Assembly: GCA_963645405.1 (NCBI GenBank)
Contig: CAVISR010000024.1
Span: 1-34,022, forward strand
Source of the DNA: Colivivens sp963645405
Lineage (GTDB): Bacteria; Bacteroidota; Bacteroidia; Bacteroidales; Bacteroidaceae
DNA length: 34,022 bases
Direction: 5' to 3'
Both the position numbers and the translations under genes were made by a program. Numbering within the stretch: the first letter of the stretch is position 1; each line of letters opens with the position of its first letter. This document shows positions 15,382 to 22,591 of the stretch, piece after piece. The notes under the pieces are model-generated. The model had not been told where the DNA came from. It worked only from the letters and a program-made list of their open reading frames with translations, and did not search any database.

Positions 15382-15476
15382 AAATCCAAGTCATTTACTT
15401 AAATCCAAGTCATTTACTTAAATCCAAGTGTTTACTTAAATCCAAGTGTTTACTTAAATCCAAGTTGTTTCATTCT
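15382..15476. repeat. 18-19 bp tandem repeat abutting the dockerin-gene start
   Basis: Units begin at 15382, 15401, 15420, 15438 and 15456. The first two are AAATCCAAGTCATTTACTT (19 bp), the next two lose one base, and the fifth is diverged. On the transcript strand the two copies nearest the gene each contain an ATG followed four codons later by TAA. The array ends only four nucleotides before the start codon. Confidence 0.9.
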
Positions 15477-15481
15477 AAACC

Positions 15482-15524
15482 AAAAAGCTTGTTCCCTTCC
15501 TCACGAAGCAAGTCCAGGAACAAG
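15482..15524 (-). terminator. Intrinsic terminator after the OmpA gene
   Basis: CTTGTTCC (15488-15495) pairs with GGAACAAG (15517-15524), with CTTTTTGG following on the minus strand. It lies 25 nt after the OmpA stop codon. Confidence 0.8.
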
Positions 15525-15549
15525 CATAATAAAGATGTAAGAACTTTCC

Positions 15550-16683
15550 TTATTCAGCTACACAGATGCTCACACGGTTCTGCTCTTCGATGTCAAATGG
15601 CTGAACTGTGTCGCCCTTTGAGTCAACCTTGATGCGGTCGGAAGAAATACCGAACTTCTTGATGAGTGTGTCAGCAACGATTTGTGCACGGCGCTCAGAG
15701 AGGCTCTTGTTGATTTTTGCATTGCCTGTACCCTTGTCAGCATAGCCAGTGATGCTTACCTTTGCATCCTTGTACTTGTTGAGGTACTCAGCGATTTCCT
15801 CTACCTTTACCAACTCTGCCTTAGTGATTGTGGTGCTTGAGATGGTGAAGAATACATCACGACGGATTGGGTCCTTTACAACCTTCTCAATTACCTGAGC
15901 CGGTTTCTCTACTGGAGCCGGAGCCTTCTCGATGATGCGCTCGATTACCTTTGGAGCAGGGCACTCAATGGTCTTGGTAGCGTGAGTCTTGCCAAGGGCA
16001 ATCTTCACACCTGCAAGGAGGTTGTAGTAGAAGTCTGGGTTAGGAGCCTTCTTTGAGTTGTAGTGGTCGTTGATCATATTGAACTGACCTTCGAGTCCGA
16101 GAGATACGCGGTCGCTTACGCGGAAGTCGGCAGCAAAGCCAAGTCGTCCGTTAAGACGGCAAGCTGTGCCATCCCACAAGTAGCGCAACCACTGGTCTTC
16201 TGAAGGACGGTTTACGCTTCCGTAAGTTGCGATGAGCTGGTTGTTGACGTCCGCAGCCTCGTCGTTGTCGAATGCCACGTTCAAGCCAATACCTGCGAAT
16301 ACAGAGAAGTTGAATACTCTTGTCGGGTTGTAGCCGAACAAAGCGTTTGAAAGGTTGAATGTAGCGTCGATGGCTGGAGTCACATACTTCCACTTCCATC
16401 CGTACTCAGCATTCTCAATCTCCGAGCCTGCCTTGCTCTGCCATGCGTTGACAGAGAATCTCAGACCGAACACAGGGCTGAAGTTGTAGCCTACACCCAG
16501 TTGTGCATTTGGAGAGATGAGATGCTTGAATGCGCGCTCACCTTCAGTGTACTGAGCACCACCCTGTATCTGAACATACCAATGAGGATTGAAAACCTCG
16601 ATTGTCTTTTGCTCCTGTTCCTGAGCCGATGCACCCAAGAACGAGAGGGACATCGCTGCTGCAAATAATACTTTCTTTATCAT
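15550..16683 (-). CDS. OmpA-family outer-membrane protein
   Basis: 377 aa. The signal peptide MIKKVLFAAAMSLSFLGASA precedes an N-terminal eight-strand-type beta-barrel (about 30-235; WYVQIQGGAQYTEGE, LGVGYNFSPVFGLRFSVNAW, FNFSVFAGIGLNVAF, RLGFAADFRVSDRVSLGLEGQ). A Pro-rich linker (about 245-268; EKAPAPVEKPAQVIEK) leads to a C-terminal OmpA/MotB domain. The peptidoglycan-binding motif is visible: ITGYAD, then NKSLSERRAQIVADTLI, containing the Asp and Arg that bind diaminopimelate. It anchors the outer membrane to peptidoglycan. It starts 45 nt after the stop of the giant coiled-coil lipoprotein, so the two are co-expressed, and it is followed by a terminator. Confidence 0.93.
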   Translation of the reverse strand: MIKKVLFAAAMSLSFLGASAQEQEQKTIEVFNPHWYVQIQGGAQYTEGERAFKHLISPNAQLGVGYNFSPVFGLRFSVNAWQSKAGSEIENAEYGWKWKYVTPAIDATFNLSNALFGYNPTRVFNFSVFAGIGLNVAFDNDEAADVNNQLIATYGSVNRPSEDQWLRYLWDGTACRLNGRLGFAADFRVSDRVSLGLEGQFNMINDHYNSKKAPNPDFYYNLLAGVKIALGKTHATKTIECPAPKVIERIIEKAPAPVEKPAQVIEKVVKDPIRRDVFFTISSTTITKAELVKVEEIAEYLNKYKDAKVSITGYADKGTGNAKINKSLSERRAQIVADTLIKKFGISSDRIKVDSKGDTVQPFDIEEQNRVSICVAE

Positions 16684-16728
16684 AGTTCTAAACGTTTTTA
16701 CTATTAATATAATAAGGTGTACTCAAAA

Positions 16729-19653
16729 TCAATACTGTACGTAGTATTTGTGCATTGAAATCTTTCCCTGATAGTCGAGAGCTGAATAAGAGAACTCATA
16801 TACATATCCTGACTTCAATGTTACAGGGATAGAACGTACTGTACCTTCCACTACTTCGTTCACCTGGCTCTGTGCATTTACTGCTTCGAGGGCAGCCTTG
16901 CATGAAGCATTGCCTGCCTGAGCATTTGAGCTGGCATTGTAAACGTTTGTACAAGCAACGTGCTTCTTGAATGCAGGAGCAACGATTTCTGCTGTGTAAG
17001 TAGTTGGGTGGAGAGTAATCTGTGCTGACTTGGCTACAGAAGGAGCGTTCTTTGCCTTGCTGCCGAAGTGAGTTCCTGCATTGTCGGATACTACGAGCAC
17101 AGGCTGGATGCGTGCGTTTGCATTGTTGATTACGTTGCAAAGCTTGTTGTTCACCTTGTCGAGGTAAGAGAAGAGCTTGTTCTCAATGTTTGTAGTAGCG
17201 TTTGTGAGGTCTGACTCTATGCCGTTAATCTGATCCAGCATGTCGTTAACCTGGTCAACGAAGTCTGCCAAGCTGGTGTTGCTGTTTTCAAGAGCTGTGT
17301 TGACAGAAGTCTTGAAGCGGTTGTACATCTCCTGTACCTCTGGACGGAGGTCGGTGTTCATGATTGACATCACCCACTTGCCTGTAGCAGCGTCGTAGTT
17401 GATTGAACCAGCCTTCACATAACCTGCAAGGTCACCGGTTGATGTGTGGTAAACTGCGAGATAACCGTCTTCACCTACTGTACCTGAATATCCTGCAGGA
17501 AGGTCGAACTCAATCTTGATGTTGAATACGTCGCTTGCAGTGTTGTCGATGTCGATGCTGCTGATTGTAGGAGCAGTGAGAGTGCTGAGTGATGGCCAGT
17601 TTGAAGTGATTACTGACTTGAATTCACCTACAACGTCGTCGATGAAGTTCCATACGCGCTGGTAACCTGGAATCTTAGTGTAGTTCACATCCTCGAGGAA
17701 CTTGAATGAGAGTGGCTTGATGGCAGTTGCAGCAACGCCGTACTGTGAGTAAACGCTGTGCTCGCCGTTGTAGTCAGTCCATGAAGCCTTGACTGCATTT
17801 GCAGTTGCGATGCCGTCGAACTGGTTGTAGAGCTTGCCAGCCAATGTAGCTACGCTTGCTGCTGAACGCTCAGTGAGGACATTCTTGAATGCAGACTTCA
17901 AGCCTGATTCGACATTGATCTTCACATTGTCGATAGCATCCTTTGAAACGCTTGCCTTAGCTGAATAGAAACCATTGTTTGAAGCAGCACGAGTGTAACC
18001 AAACTTGAGTTCTGTGTCGTTCTCCTTCTTCAGTGTAGTGAGTTTCACGCCTGACTCCTCGTCCTTTGAGTTGACGAGAGTAAGCTGCTGGCCAGCGAAG
18101 TCCACTGTGTTAGGATTGATGGTCACGTAGATTGTTCCGGCATTGTCGTCAGTCTCGCTGAAGAGCACGCTGTTGCCGTTCTTGTTGTATGTAGTCAGAC
18201 CTGAGCTGATCATGCTCCAGTCAGCAGCAGTAAGCTGGTCTGAGTTCTTCACATAGTTGGCAGTTGCAGTTGTCGGGAACACGATTGGGTTGTCGTTGCT
18301 GCCATAGTAAGCGATGAGGACATTTGAGCTGATGCCTACAGGGAGAGAAACTGTTCCGAATACCGGGTTGTATGTGCCCTGAACGATGATACCGGTGATG
18401 AGGCTCTTGAGAGCATTGTCAATCTTGTCAAGACGGCCTGAGATTGTGTTGAGCTTGCTGTTGATTTCAGCAATTGAATCTTCGTTTGCCTTCACAACCT
18501 GAGCAAGGCTGTCGATTGAGTGTGCAAGTGCGTCATCTTTTGCAGCAAGGTTGCTGAGTGCAGTTTCAATTGCAGGAATCTTCACGTCTGTGAGGTCTGT
18601 CACTTTAGTGCCAAGTTCATTGACTGTCGTTTCGATATTACCGACTTTGATGCTGAGATCACTATACTTTTTGTTGAGGTCATCAACTGACTTGTCAAGG
18701 TCATCAACTGAAGTCTTGATGCCGTCTACAACAGTGTTGAGGTTGGTGATTGCAACTGCGAGGATTGAATCCTGCTTCTTGAGGAGGTTGTCTGCTGCCT
18801 CGAAGTCGCTGCGTGCACTGCTGATGAGGGTAGCAAGATTGTCGGTAACGTTTGCGATTGAGTCAACGCGTGCATTGTTTGAAGTGATGTAGTTGGCAAG
18901 GTTTTCCTTGTCGAGCTTGGTTTCCTTTGCAAGGCTGTCAATGCGTCCGTTGACATCCTTGACAGTTGACTTCAAGTTCTCAATCCACAACGAGTCGTTG
19001 ATGGCGCGCTCGAGAGCTTCACCTGCTGTCTTTGCCACCTTGTCGAGGTTTGTTTCTACTGTGTAGAACTTCGCGTTCACTGCGCTCTCCAATGAGTCGA
19101 TGCGGGTATTGATTGCCTTGTCGTTGGAGTAAAGGGTCTTGATGTCGCTCTGCATAACAATGATTGTGCTGTCGAGAACGTGTGTCACGTCAAACAGCTT
19201 TGCAATGTTGTTGCTGTTGACCTTCACCTGACCTGCCACAACGTCAATGCTGTCGCCCAAGATACTGTCCACCTTGCTCAATGTGTTCTTCACACCGTCG
19301 ATGTTCTTCTGAAGAGTCTGGTCAGCAGTCTTCAGGTCGGCGATGTCATTTGCCAGAATCTTGAGGCTGTCCTGAGTGATTTTGGTTCTGTTCTTGATTG
19401 CATTGTTAAGTTCCTCGAACTTGGTGCTGCAGTTCTGCTGGCAAAGAGCCTGAACTTTTGCAAGAGAATCAGCAGTTACCTTCAAGTTGTGGTAGTTTGT
19501 GCTTATCAGATTACGCAAGTCGGCGTCGTTCTTGTCCATTGACACCAACATGTCGTTGTATTCATCTTCATCATAGTCCTTACATGAATTGAATACATTC
19601 ATGCCTGCCAATACCATTGACAGCATGAGCACGGAAGTAAATAGTTTCTTCAT
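16729..19653 (-). CDS. Giant coiled-coil outer-membrane lipoprotein
   Basis: 974 aa. The lipoprotein signal ends VFNSC (Cys24) followed by KDYDEDEYND, the SCKDYD start seen in many Prevotella lipoproteins. Residues about 30-420 are almost continuous heptad-like coiled coil with repeated segments (SIDSLAQVVKANEDSIAEINSKLN; RIDSLAKETKLDKENLANYI), recalling trimeric fibres. Beta-rich domains follow (about 425-780), then a second coiled coil (about 785-850; DQVNDMLDQINGIESDLTN) and a small C-terminal beta domain ending YVQY. Some relatives are labelled PL29-lyase N-terminal-like in databases, but I see no lyase active site. First gene of a pair with OmpA; it has its own promoter. A structural or adhesive surface fibre is the best guess; function is unproven. 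Confidence 0.75.
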   Translation of the reverse strand: MKKLFTSVLMLSMVLAGMNVFNSCKDYDEDEYNDMLVSMDKNDADLRNLISTNYHNLKVTADSLAKVQALCQQNCSTKFEELNNAIKNRTKITQDSLKILANDIADLKTADQTLQKNIDGVKNTLSKVDSILGDSIDVVAGQVKVNSNNIAKLFDVTHVLDSTIIVMQSDIKTLYSNDKAINTRIDSLESAVNAKFYTVETNLDKVAKTAGEALERAINDSLWIENLKSTVKDVNGRIDSLAKETKLDKENLANYITSNNARVDSIANVTDNLATLISSARSDFEAADNLLKKQDSILAVAITNLNTVVDGIKTSVDDLDKSVDDLNKKYSDLSIKVGNIETTVNELGTKVTDLTDVKIPAIETALSNLAAKDDALAHSIDSLAQVVKANEDSIAEINSKLNTISGRLDKIDNALKSLITGIIVQGTYNPVFGTVSLPVGISSNVLIAYYGSNDNPIVFPTTATANYVKNSDQLTAADWSMISSGLTTYNKNGNSVLFSETDDNAGTIYVTINPNTVDFAGQQLTLVNSKDEESGVKLTTLKKENDTELKFGYTRAASNNGFYSAKASVSKDAIDNVKINVESGLKSAFKNVLTERSAASVATLAGKLYNQFDGIATANAVKASWTDYNGEHSVYSQYGVAATAIKPLSFKFLEDVNYTKIPGYQRVWNFIDDVVGEFKSVITSNWPSLSTLTAPTISSIDIDNTASDVFNIKIEFDLPAGYSGTVGEDGYLAVYHTSTGDLAGYVKAGSINYDAATGKWVMSIMNTDLRPEVQEMYNRFKTSVNTALENSNTSLADFVDQVNDMLDQINGIESDLTNATTNIENKLFSYLDKVNNKLCNVINNANARIQPVLVVSDNAGTHFGSKAKNAPSVAKSAQITLHPTTYTAEIVAPAFKKHVACTNVYNASSNAQAGNASCKAALEAVNAQSQVNEVVEGTVRSIPVTLKSGYVYEFSYSALDYQGKISMHKYYVQY

Positions 19654-19734
19654 GTTTCTAATTTAATTGTTATTTTATAGTTTCATTTTCATTGTTCTCA
19701 CTCTCTTCTACGCACGCACACAACGCTTCTCCGA

Positions 19735-19766
19735 CAAAATTACACATTATTCTAATATAGAGCCAA
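19735..19766 (-). promoter_or_regulatory. Promoter of the lipoprotein-OmpA operon
   Basis: The minus strand reads TAATTTTG (19742-19735), a match to TAnnTTTG, with TTGG (19766-19763) 20 nt upstream as an imperfect -33 box. Predicted leader is about 75 nt. Confidence 0.6.
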
Positions 19767-19909
19767 TTTCAAGCGGATTATTTGCAGTATTTCTTGCAAA
19801 AATGCGTCGTAAACCACGTTATATCAACTGGAGATTGCAACAACCGGCATCAAACCGACAAGTTCCTTCCCAAGTCCATGCCATTCATTCAGGACTTCAA
19901 ACGCAGGTC

Positions 19910-20239
19910 TCAACCATCGTCGGGCTTGAGCATTTCATTGATTGCCTCGCGGAGTTCGCCGGTCTCAACCCGACGGATTCCTTCGCTTATGCGGTTGATG
20001 GGCACCCTGTCGTACACTGTTATGGGTTTGTGGTGCCGGGAATGGTCGGACAATCGTCGGGTGTCATGCACATACCAATACAAATCGGCACAAATACCCC
20101 CCCCTACAAGCTCATAGGCACGCTGCACCTTATATTTGCCGTCACGGTCCACATCCTGTCGTCCTTTCCATCTGCGAAGGATAAACGGAGCAGCCACCGA
20201 ATGCCATCCATGCATAATCGCCTTAAAAAATCCGTCCAT
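19910..20239 (-). CDS. Small hypothetical protein with promoter and long leader
   Basis: 109 aa from ATG 20239 (MDGFFKAIMHGWHSVAAPFILRRWKGRQD); a TTG start at 20251 would add four residues. The protein is soluble and rich in Arg, Tyr and His (DLYWYVHDTRRLSDHSRHHKP) and ends ELREAINEMLKPDDG. I do not recognise a family. Support for its being real is codon usage like its neighbours, a consensus promoter (20376-20407) in the right orientation and a structured leader. An overlapping plus-strand frame (19667-20362) lacks such support. The frame contains a run of eight G (plus-strand C 20097-20104, codons for Gly-Gly-Gly), a potential slippage site that could switch it off. It stands alone, convergent with nothing close. 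Confidence 0.6.
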   Translation of the reverse strand: MDGFFKAIMHGWHSVAAPFILRRWKGRQDVDRDGKYKVQRAYELVGGGICADLYWYVHDTRRLSDHSRHHKPITVYDRVPINRISEGIRRVETGELREAINEMLKPDDG

Positions 20240-20294
20240 ATCTCTTGTCAATTTGTTACTGAGTCAAACCTAAATCGTAGACACTGCATCGTCG

Positions 20295-20347
20295 CTCCCT
20301 ATCTTTCCCCCTGCACGTCCCGACGAGCGGACTATGCTGATAGAGAG
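20295..20347 (-). ncRNA. Candidate structured leader RNA
   Basis: In the predicted leader of the small hypothetical gene, CTCTCTATC (20347-20339) pairs with GATAGGGAG (20303-20295) over 9 bp with one U-G pair. Inside it GCA/TGC (20337-20335 with 20315-20313) and GTCC/GGAC (20332-20329 with 20320-20317) nest in order, closing an 8-nt loop. The 3' side of the internal loop is AGGGGGAAA, purine-rich and single-stranded in this fold. I cannot match it to a known riboswitch. It could also be an independent small RNA. Confidence 0.45.
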
Positions 20348-20375
20348 TTTCATGTCTCGTAATAAAAGTCGGGCG

Positions 20376-20407
20376 CAAAGGTACTACATTTTTCCTTACG
20401 CACCAAA
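20376..20407 (-). promoter_or_regulatory. Consensus promoter upstream of the small hypothetical gene
   Basis: The minus strand reads TTTG (20407-20404), 20 nt, then TACCTTTG (20383-20376), a full match to the Bacteroidetes consensus. Predicted transcription start is near 20370, about 130 nt before ATG 20239. Confidence 0.8.
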
Positions 20408-20499
20408 TTTTTTAAGCATTAAATTGTTCAAACATAAAAAAATGCAGTCATAATATGTTTTGCAGCATAGAGCCCGAAAGATGAGCAGCTGCCAGGAGA

Positions 20500-20518
20500 C
20501 GCATTTGCGTCAAATGCG
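20500..20518. repeat. 7-bp perfect hairpin
   Basis: CGCATTT (20500-20506) and AAATGCG (20512-20518) enclose GCGTC. No T-run follows on either strand. It is probably part of the repeat-rich cluster rather than a terminator. Confidence 0.45.
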
Positions 20519-20629
20519 CACCACAGAGCACCGGTTATTGGTTAGCGTTTCACGAAAACGTTACTCCTAGGCGGACTTACGTTCGAGCGGTTGATTTGAG
20601 CACATGCGACCGACCAAAGCACAAGCGCT

Positions 20630-20738
20630 AGAAGCTAGCCCCCCCCTCCGAGTAGCCTCTCCTAAAGGAAAGGACTTGCCATCCGGACGGAGCGGGCTGG
20701 CTCGAGGGCTGGAATAGGAGCTAGCCCTCTCCGAGGGC
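20630..20738 (-). repeat. Dispersed hairpin repeat, copy 2
   Basis: The minus strand contains GCCCTCGGAGAGGGC (20738-20724), then 33 nt, then CCGTCCGGATGG (20690-20679), then a linker and a damaged second hairpin around 20635-20652 that contains a run of eight C on the plus strand. Order, orientation and spacing match the copy at 11863-11985. Confidence 0.8.
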
Positions 20739-20863
20739 GTTAAAGCGAAAACGTATTGCGAACTTGCGCTCGAGTGCATTCACTTCGTGCAAATTTCCTC
20801 GCCATGGCACAGCTCAAGCAAGCTTGGCTCTGCTCATTTGGCTTAACGAAAATTTTCGCCGAC

Positions 20864-20890
20864 GCGCTCGGAGAGCGCTGGCTTCTACAT
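20864..20890 (+). repeat. Dispersed hairpin repeat, diverged copy in opposite orientation
   Basis: The plus strand reads GCGCTCGGAGAGCGC followed by TGGCTTCTA, aligning with GCCCTCGGAGAGGGC followed by TAGCTCCTA of the other copies. One stem pair is C-G in those copies and G-C here, so pairing is kept although both bases changed. The second palindrome is absent. Confidence 0.6.
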
Positions 20891-21010
20891 AGCGAGCGAT
20901 GCTCGAACGATTTAATGCTAAGCGAGCGAAGGCTTGTGGGCAGAATTCGCAAGCTGCCCCCATAAACGAGAATTATAATCGTGCAAACGTGGAATTTATA
21001 GCGCCTGCCT

Positions 21011-21042
21011 ATTGTCTGCCTCAAATATTTTTCTTAACTTTG
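21011..21042 (+). promoter_or_regulatory. Promoter of the yicC-gmk-nadD operon
   Basis: TAACTTTG at 21035-21042 matches the -7 box, with ATTG (three of four -33 bases) 20 nt upstream at 21011-21014. Predicted leader is about 20 nt. Confidence 0.7.
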
Positions 21043-21068
21043 CATATCATTAAAGCAAAAGTCATATT

Positions 21069-21959
21069 ATGATACAATCAATGACAGGCTACGGGACATG
21101 CGTAACCAAGTACAAAGGAAAGATTATTCACGTTGAAATCCGGTCGCTCAACAGCAAGGCACTGGACCTCGCCACACGTATCGCGCCACTCTATCGGGAG
21201 AAGGAGATGGAAATCAGAAACCTCATCGCTGCCAAACTGGAACGGGGCAAAGTGGACTGTGTGCTGTGGGTGGAGAAGGACGAAAGCCAGAGTGCCAACC
21301 CAATCAACGCACGGCTCGTGGCTGACTACTACCAACAGATAAAAGCCATATCATCGTCGCTCGGACTCGACGAGCAGCAGCCCACATCAGTGACCGACTG
21401 GATGCAGATTCTGCTCCGTATGCCGGAAGTGACTGCCAAAACCGAAATCGAGGAATTGGATGACGAGGAGTGGGAAGCCACAAAAGCTGCGGTGGAAAGC
21501 GCAATCGACCGGCTCGTGAACTTCCGCATCCAGGAAGGCAAGGCTCTCGAAGCCAAGTTCCGCGAGAAAATCACAAACATCTCCAACCTGCTTGCAAGCA
21601 TCGAACCCTACGAGAAAAGCCGTACGGAGAAAATCCGCCAGCGCATCGTCACCGGACTGGAGCAGATTCCGGAGGTGGAATACGACAAAAACCGATTGGA
21701 GCAGGAGATGATTTACTACATCGAGAAACTCGACATATCAGAAGAGAAACAGCGCCTGACCAACCACCTGAAATACTTCATCGAGACAATCGAGAACGGC
21801 AAGGGACAAGGCAAGAAGCTGGGATTCATCGCCCAGGAAATGGGACGCGAAATCAACACCACCGGCAGCAAGTCCAACCAAGCCGAGATGCAGAACATCG
21901 TGGTGAAGATGAAAGACGAGCTGGAACAGATTAAGGAACAAGTGCTAAACGTGATGTAA
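21069..21959 (+). CDS. yicC: YicC/YloC-family endoribonuclease
   Basis: 296 aa. MIQSMTGYGTCVTKYKGKIIHVEIRSLNSKALDLATRIAP is the YicC N-terminal signature. The DUF1732 C-terminus contains ISEEKQRLTNHLKYFIETIENGKGQGKKLGFIAQEMGREINTTGSKSNQAEMQ, with conserved acidic and His/Lys residues. Characterised members are metal-dependent endoribonucleases that form oligomeric rings and act in RNA turnover. Full length for the family. First gene of an operon: gmk starts 2 nt after its stop, the conserved yicC-gmk linkage. Confidence 0.95.
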   Translation: MIQSMTGYGTCVTKYKGKIIHVEIRSLNSKALDLATRIAPLYREKEMEIRNLIAAKLERGKVDCVLWVEKDESQSANPINARLVADYYQQIKAISSSLGLDEQQPTSVTDWMQILLRMPEVTAKTEIEELDDEEWEATKAAVESAIDRLVNFRIQEGKALEAKFREKITNISNLLASIEPYEKSRTEKIRQRIVTGLEQIPEVEYDKNRLEQEMIYYIEKLDISEEKQRLTNHLKYFIETIENGKGQGKKLGFIAQEMGREINTTGSKSNQAEMQNIVVKMKDELEQIKEQVLNVM

Positions 21960-21961
21960 AG

Positions 21962-22543
21962 ATGGGCAAACGCGGAAAACTACTCATATTTGCTGCACCG
22001 TCGGGAACAGGCAAGTCCACAATCGTCGGCTTCCTCATGCAGCAGGGACTCAACACCCATTTTTCAATCTCCACCACCACACGCGCTCCCCGAGGCAACG
22101 AGCAACACGGCAAGGAATATTTCTTCATCACTCCGGAAGAATTCCGTGAGCATATCCAGCGCAACGACTTTGTGGAATACGAAGAAGTCTACACCGACCG
22201 CTTCTATGGCACACTGAAGTCGCAGGTTGAAAACCAGTTGAACGAAGGACAGAACGTGGTGTTCGATGTGGACGTGAACGGTGGGATGAACATAAAGAAG
22301 AGTTATGGCGACCAGGCACTGAGCATCTTCATCATGCCGCCCAGCATCGACGAACTCCGACTTCGCCTCACCAGCCGCGGGACAGATGATCCGGAAGTCA
22401 TCGAGCAGCGCATTGCCAGGGCAGAATACGAGATAAGCCAGGCAGGAAACTTCGACAAGACAGTGGTCAACGACAACCTTCAGACAGCAGAAGAAGAAGT
22501 CCTGTCATTGGTCAAGGAGTTTCTGAATTCAGACGGCAAGTAA
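21962..22543 (+). CDS. gmk: Guanylate kinase
   Basis: 193 aa. It phosphorylates GMP to GDP with ATP, an essential step in guanine nucleotide synthesis and (p)ppGpp and cyclic-di-GMP precursor supply. The P-loop is APSGTGKST (12-20). The GMP-binding lobe has ISTTTRAPRGNE and EYEEVYTDRFYGT, and the lid region has FIMPPSIDELRLRLTSRGTDD followed by RIARAEYE. Length is normal. It starts 2 nt after yicC. The stop is followed by a 20-bp tandem repeat that runs up to the nadD start. Confidence 0.97.
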   Translation: MGKRGKLLIFAAPSGTGKSTIVGFLMQQGLNTHFSISTTTRAPRGNEQHGKEYFFITPEEFREHIQRNDFVEYEEVYTDRFYGTLKSQVENQLNEGQNVVFDVDVNGGMNIKKSYGDQALSIFIMPPSIDELRLRLTSRGTDDPEVIEQRIARAEYEISQAGNFDKTVVNDNLQTAEEEVLSLVKEFLNSDGK

Positions 22544-22551
22544 GCAACTCG

Positions 22552-22591
22552 AAGTCATTGGAACAGTCTAAAAGTCATTGGAACAGTCTAA
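22552..22591. repeat. 20-bp perfect tandem duplication before nadD
   Basis: Two identical units, AAGTCATTGGAACAGTCTAA, occupy 22552-22571 and 22572-22591. The second ends at the base before the nadD ATG. A change in copy number would alter the gmk-nadD spacing by 20 nt. Confidence 0.9.

Larger units (their letters stand above)
20240..21068. other. Long intergenic region of leader and composite repeats
   Basis: It holds, in order, the structured leader and promoter of the small hypothetical gene, an AT-rich stretch (20384-20460), a hairpin at 20500-20518 (CGCATTT/AAATGCG), the dispersed repeat copy at 20630-20738, a further diverged hairpin copy in the opposite orientation at 20864-20878 within GCGAGCG-rich sequence, and the yicC promoter. 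Translated frames of 60-95 codons here follow the repeats and are not called. Confidence 0.6.

Noticed and set aside
19667..20362. 231-codon plus-strand frame opposite the small hypothetical gene
   Set aside because: No promoter or start context was seen, it runs through the AT-rich promoter of the lipoprotein operon, and the minus-strand gene has a consensus promoter and a better codon pattern.
20567..21024. Frames of 69-94 codons within the composite repeats
   Set aside because: They follow the repeats on both strands, contain hairpin sequence and have no protein family signal.
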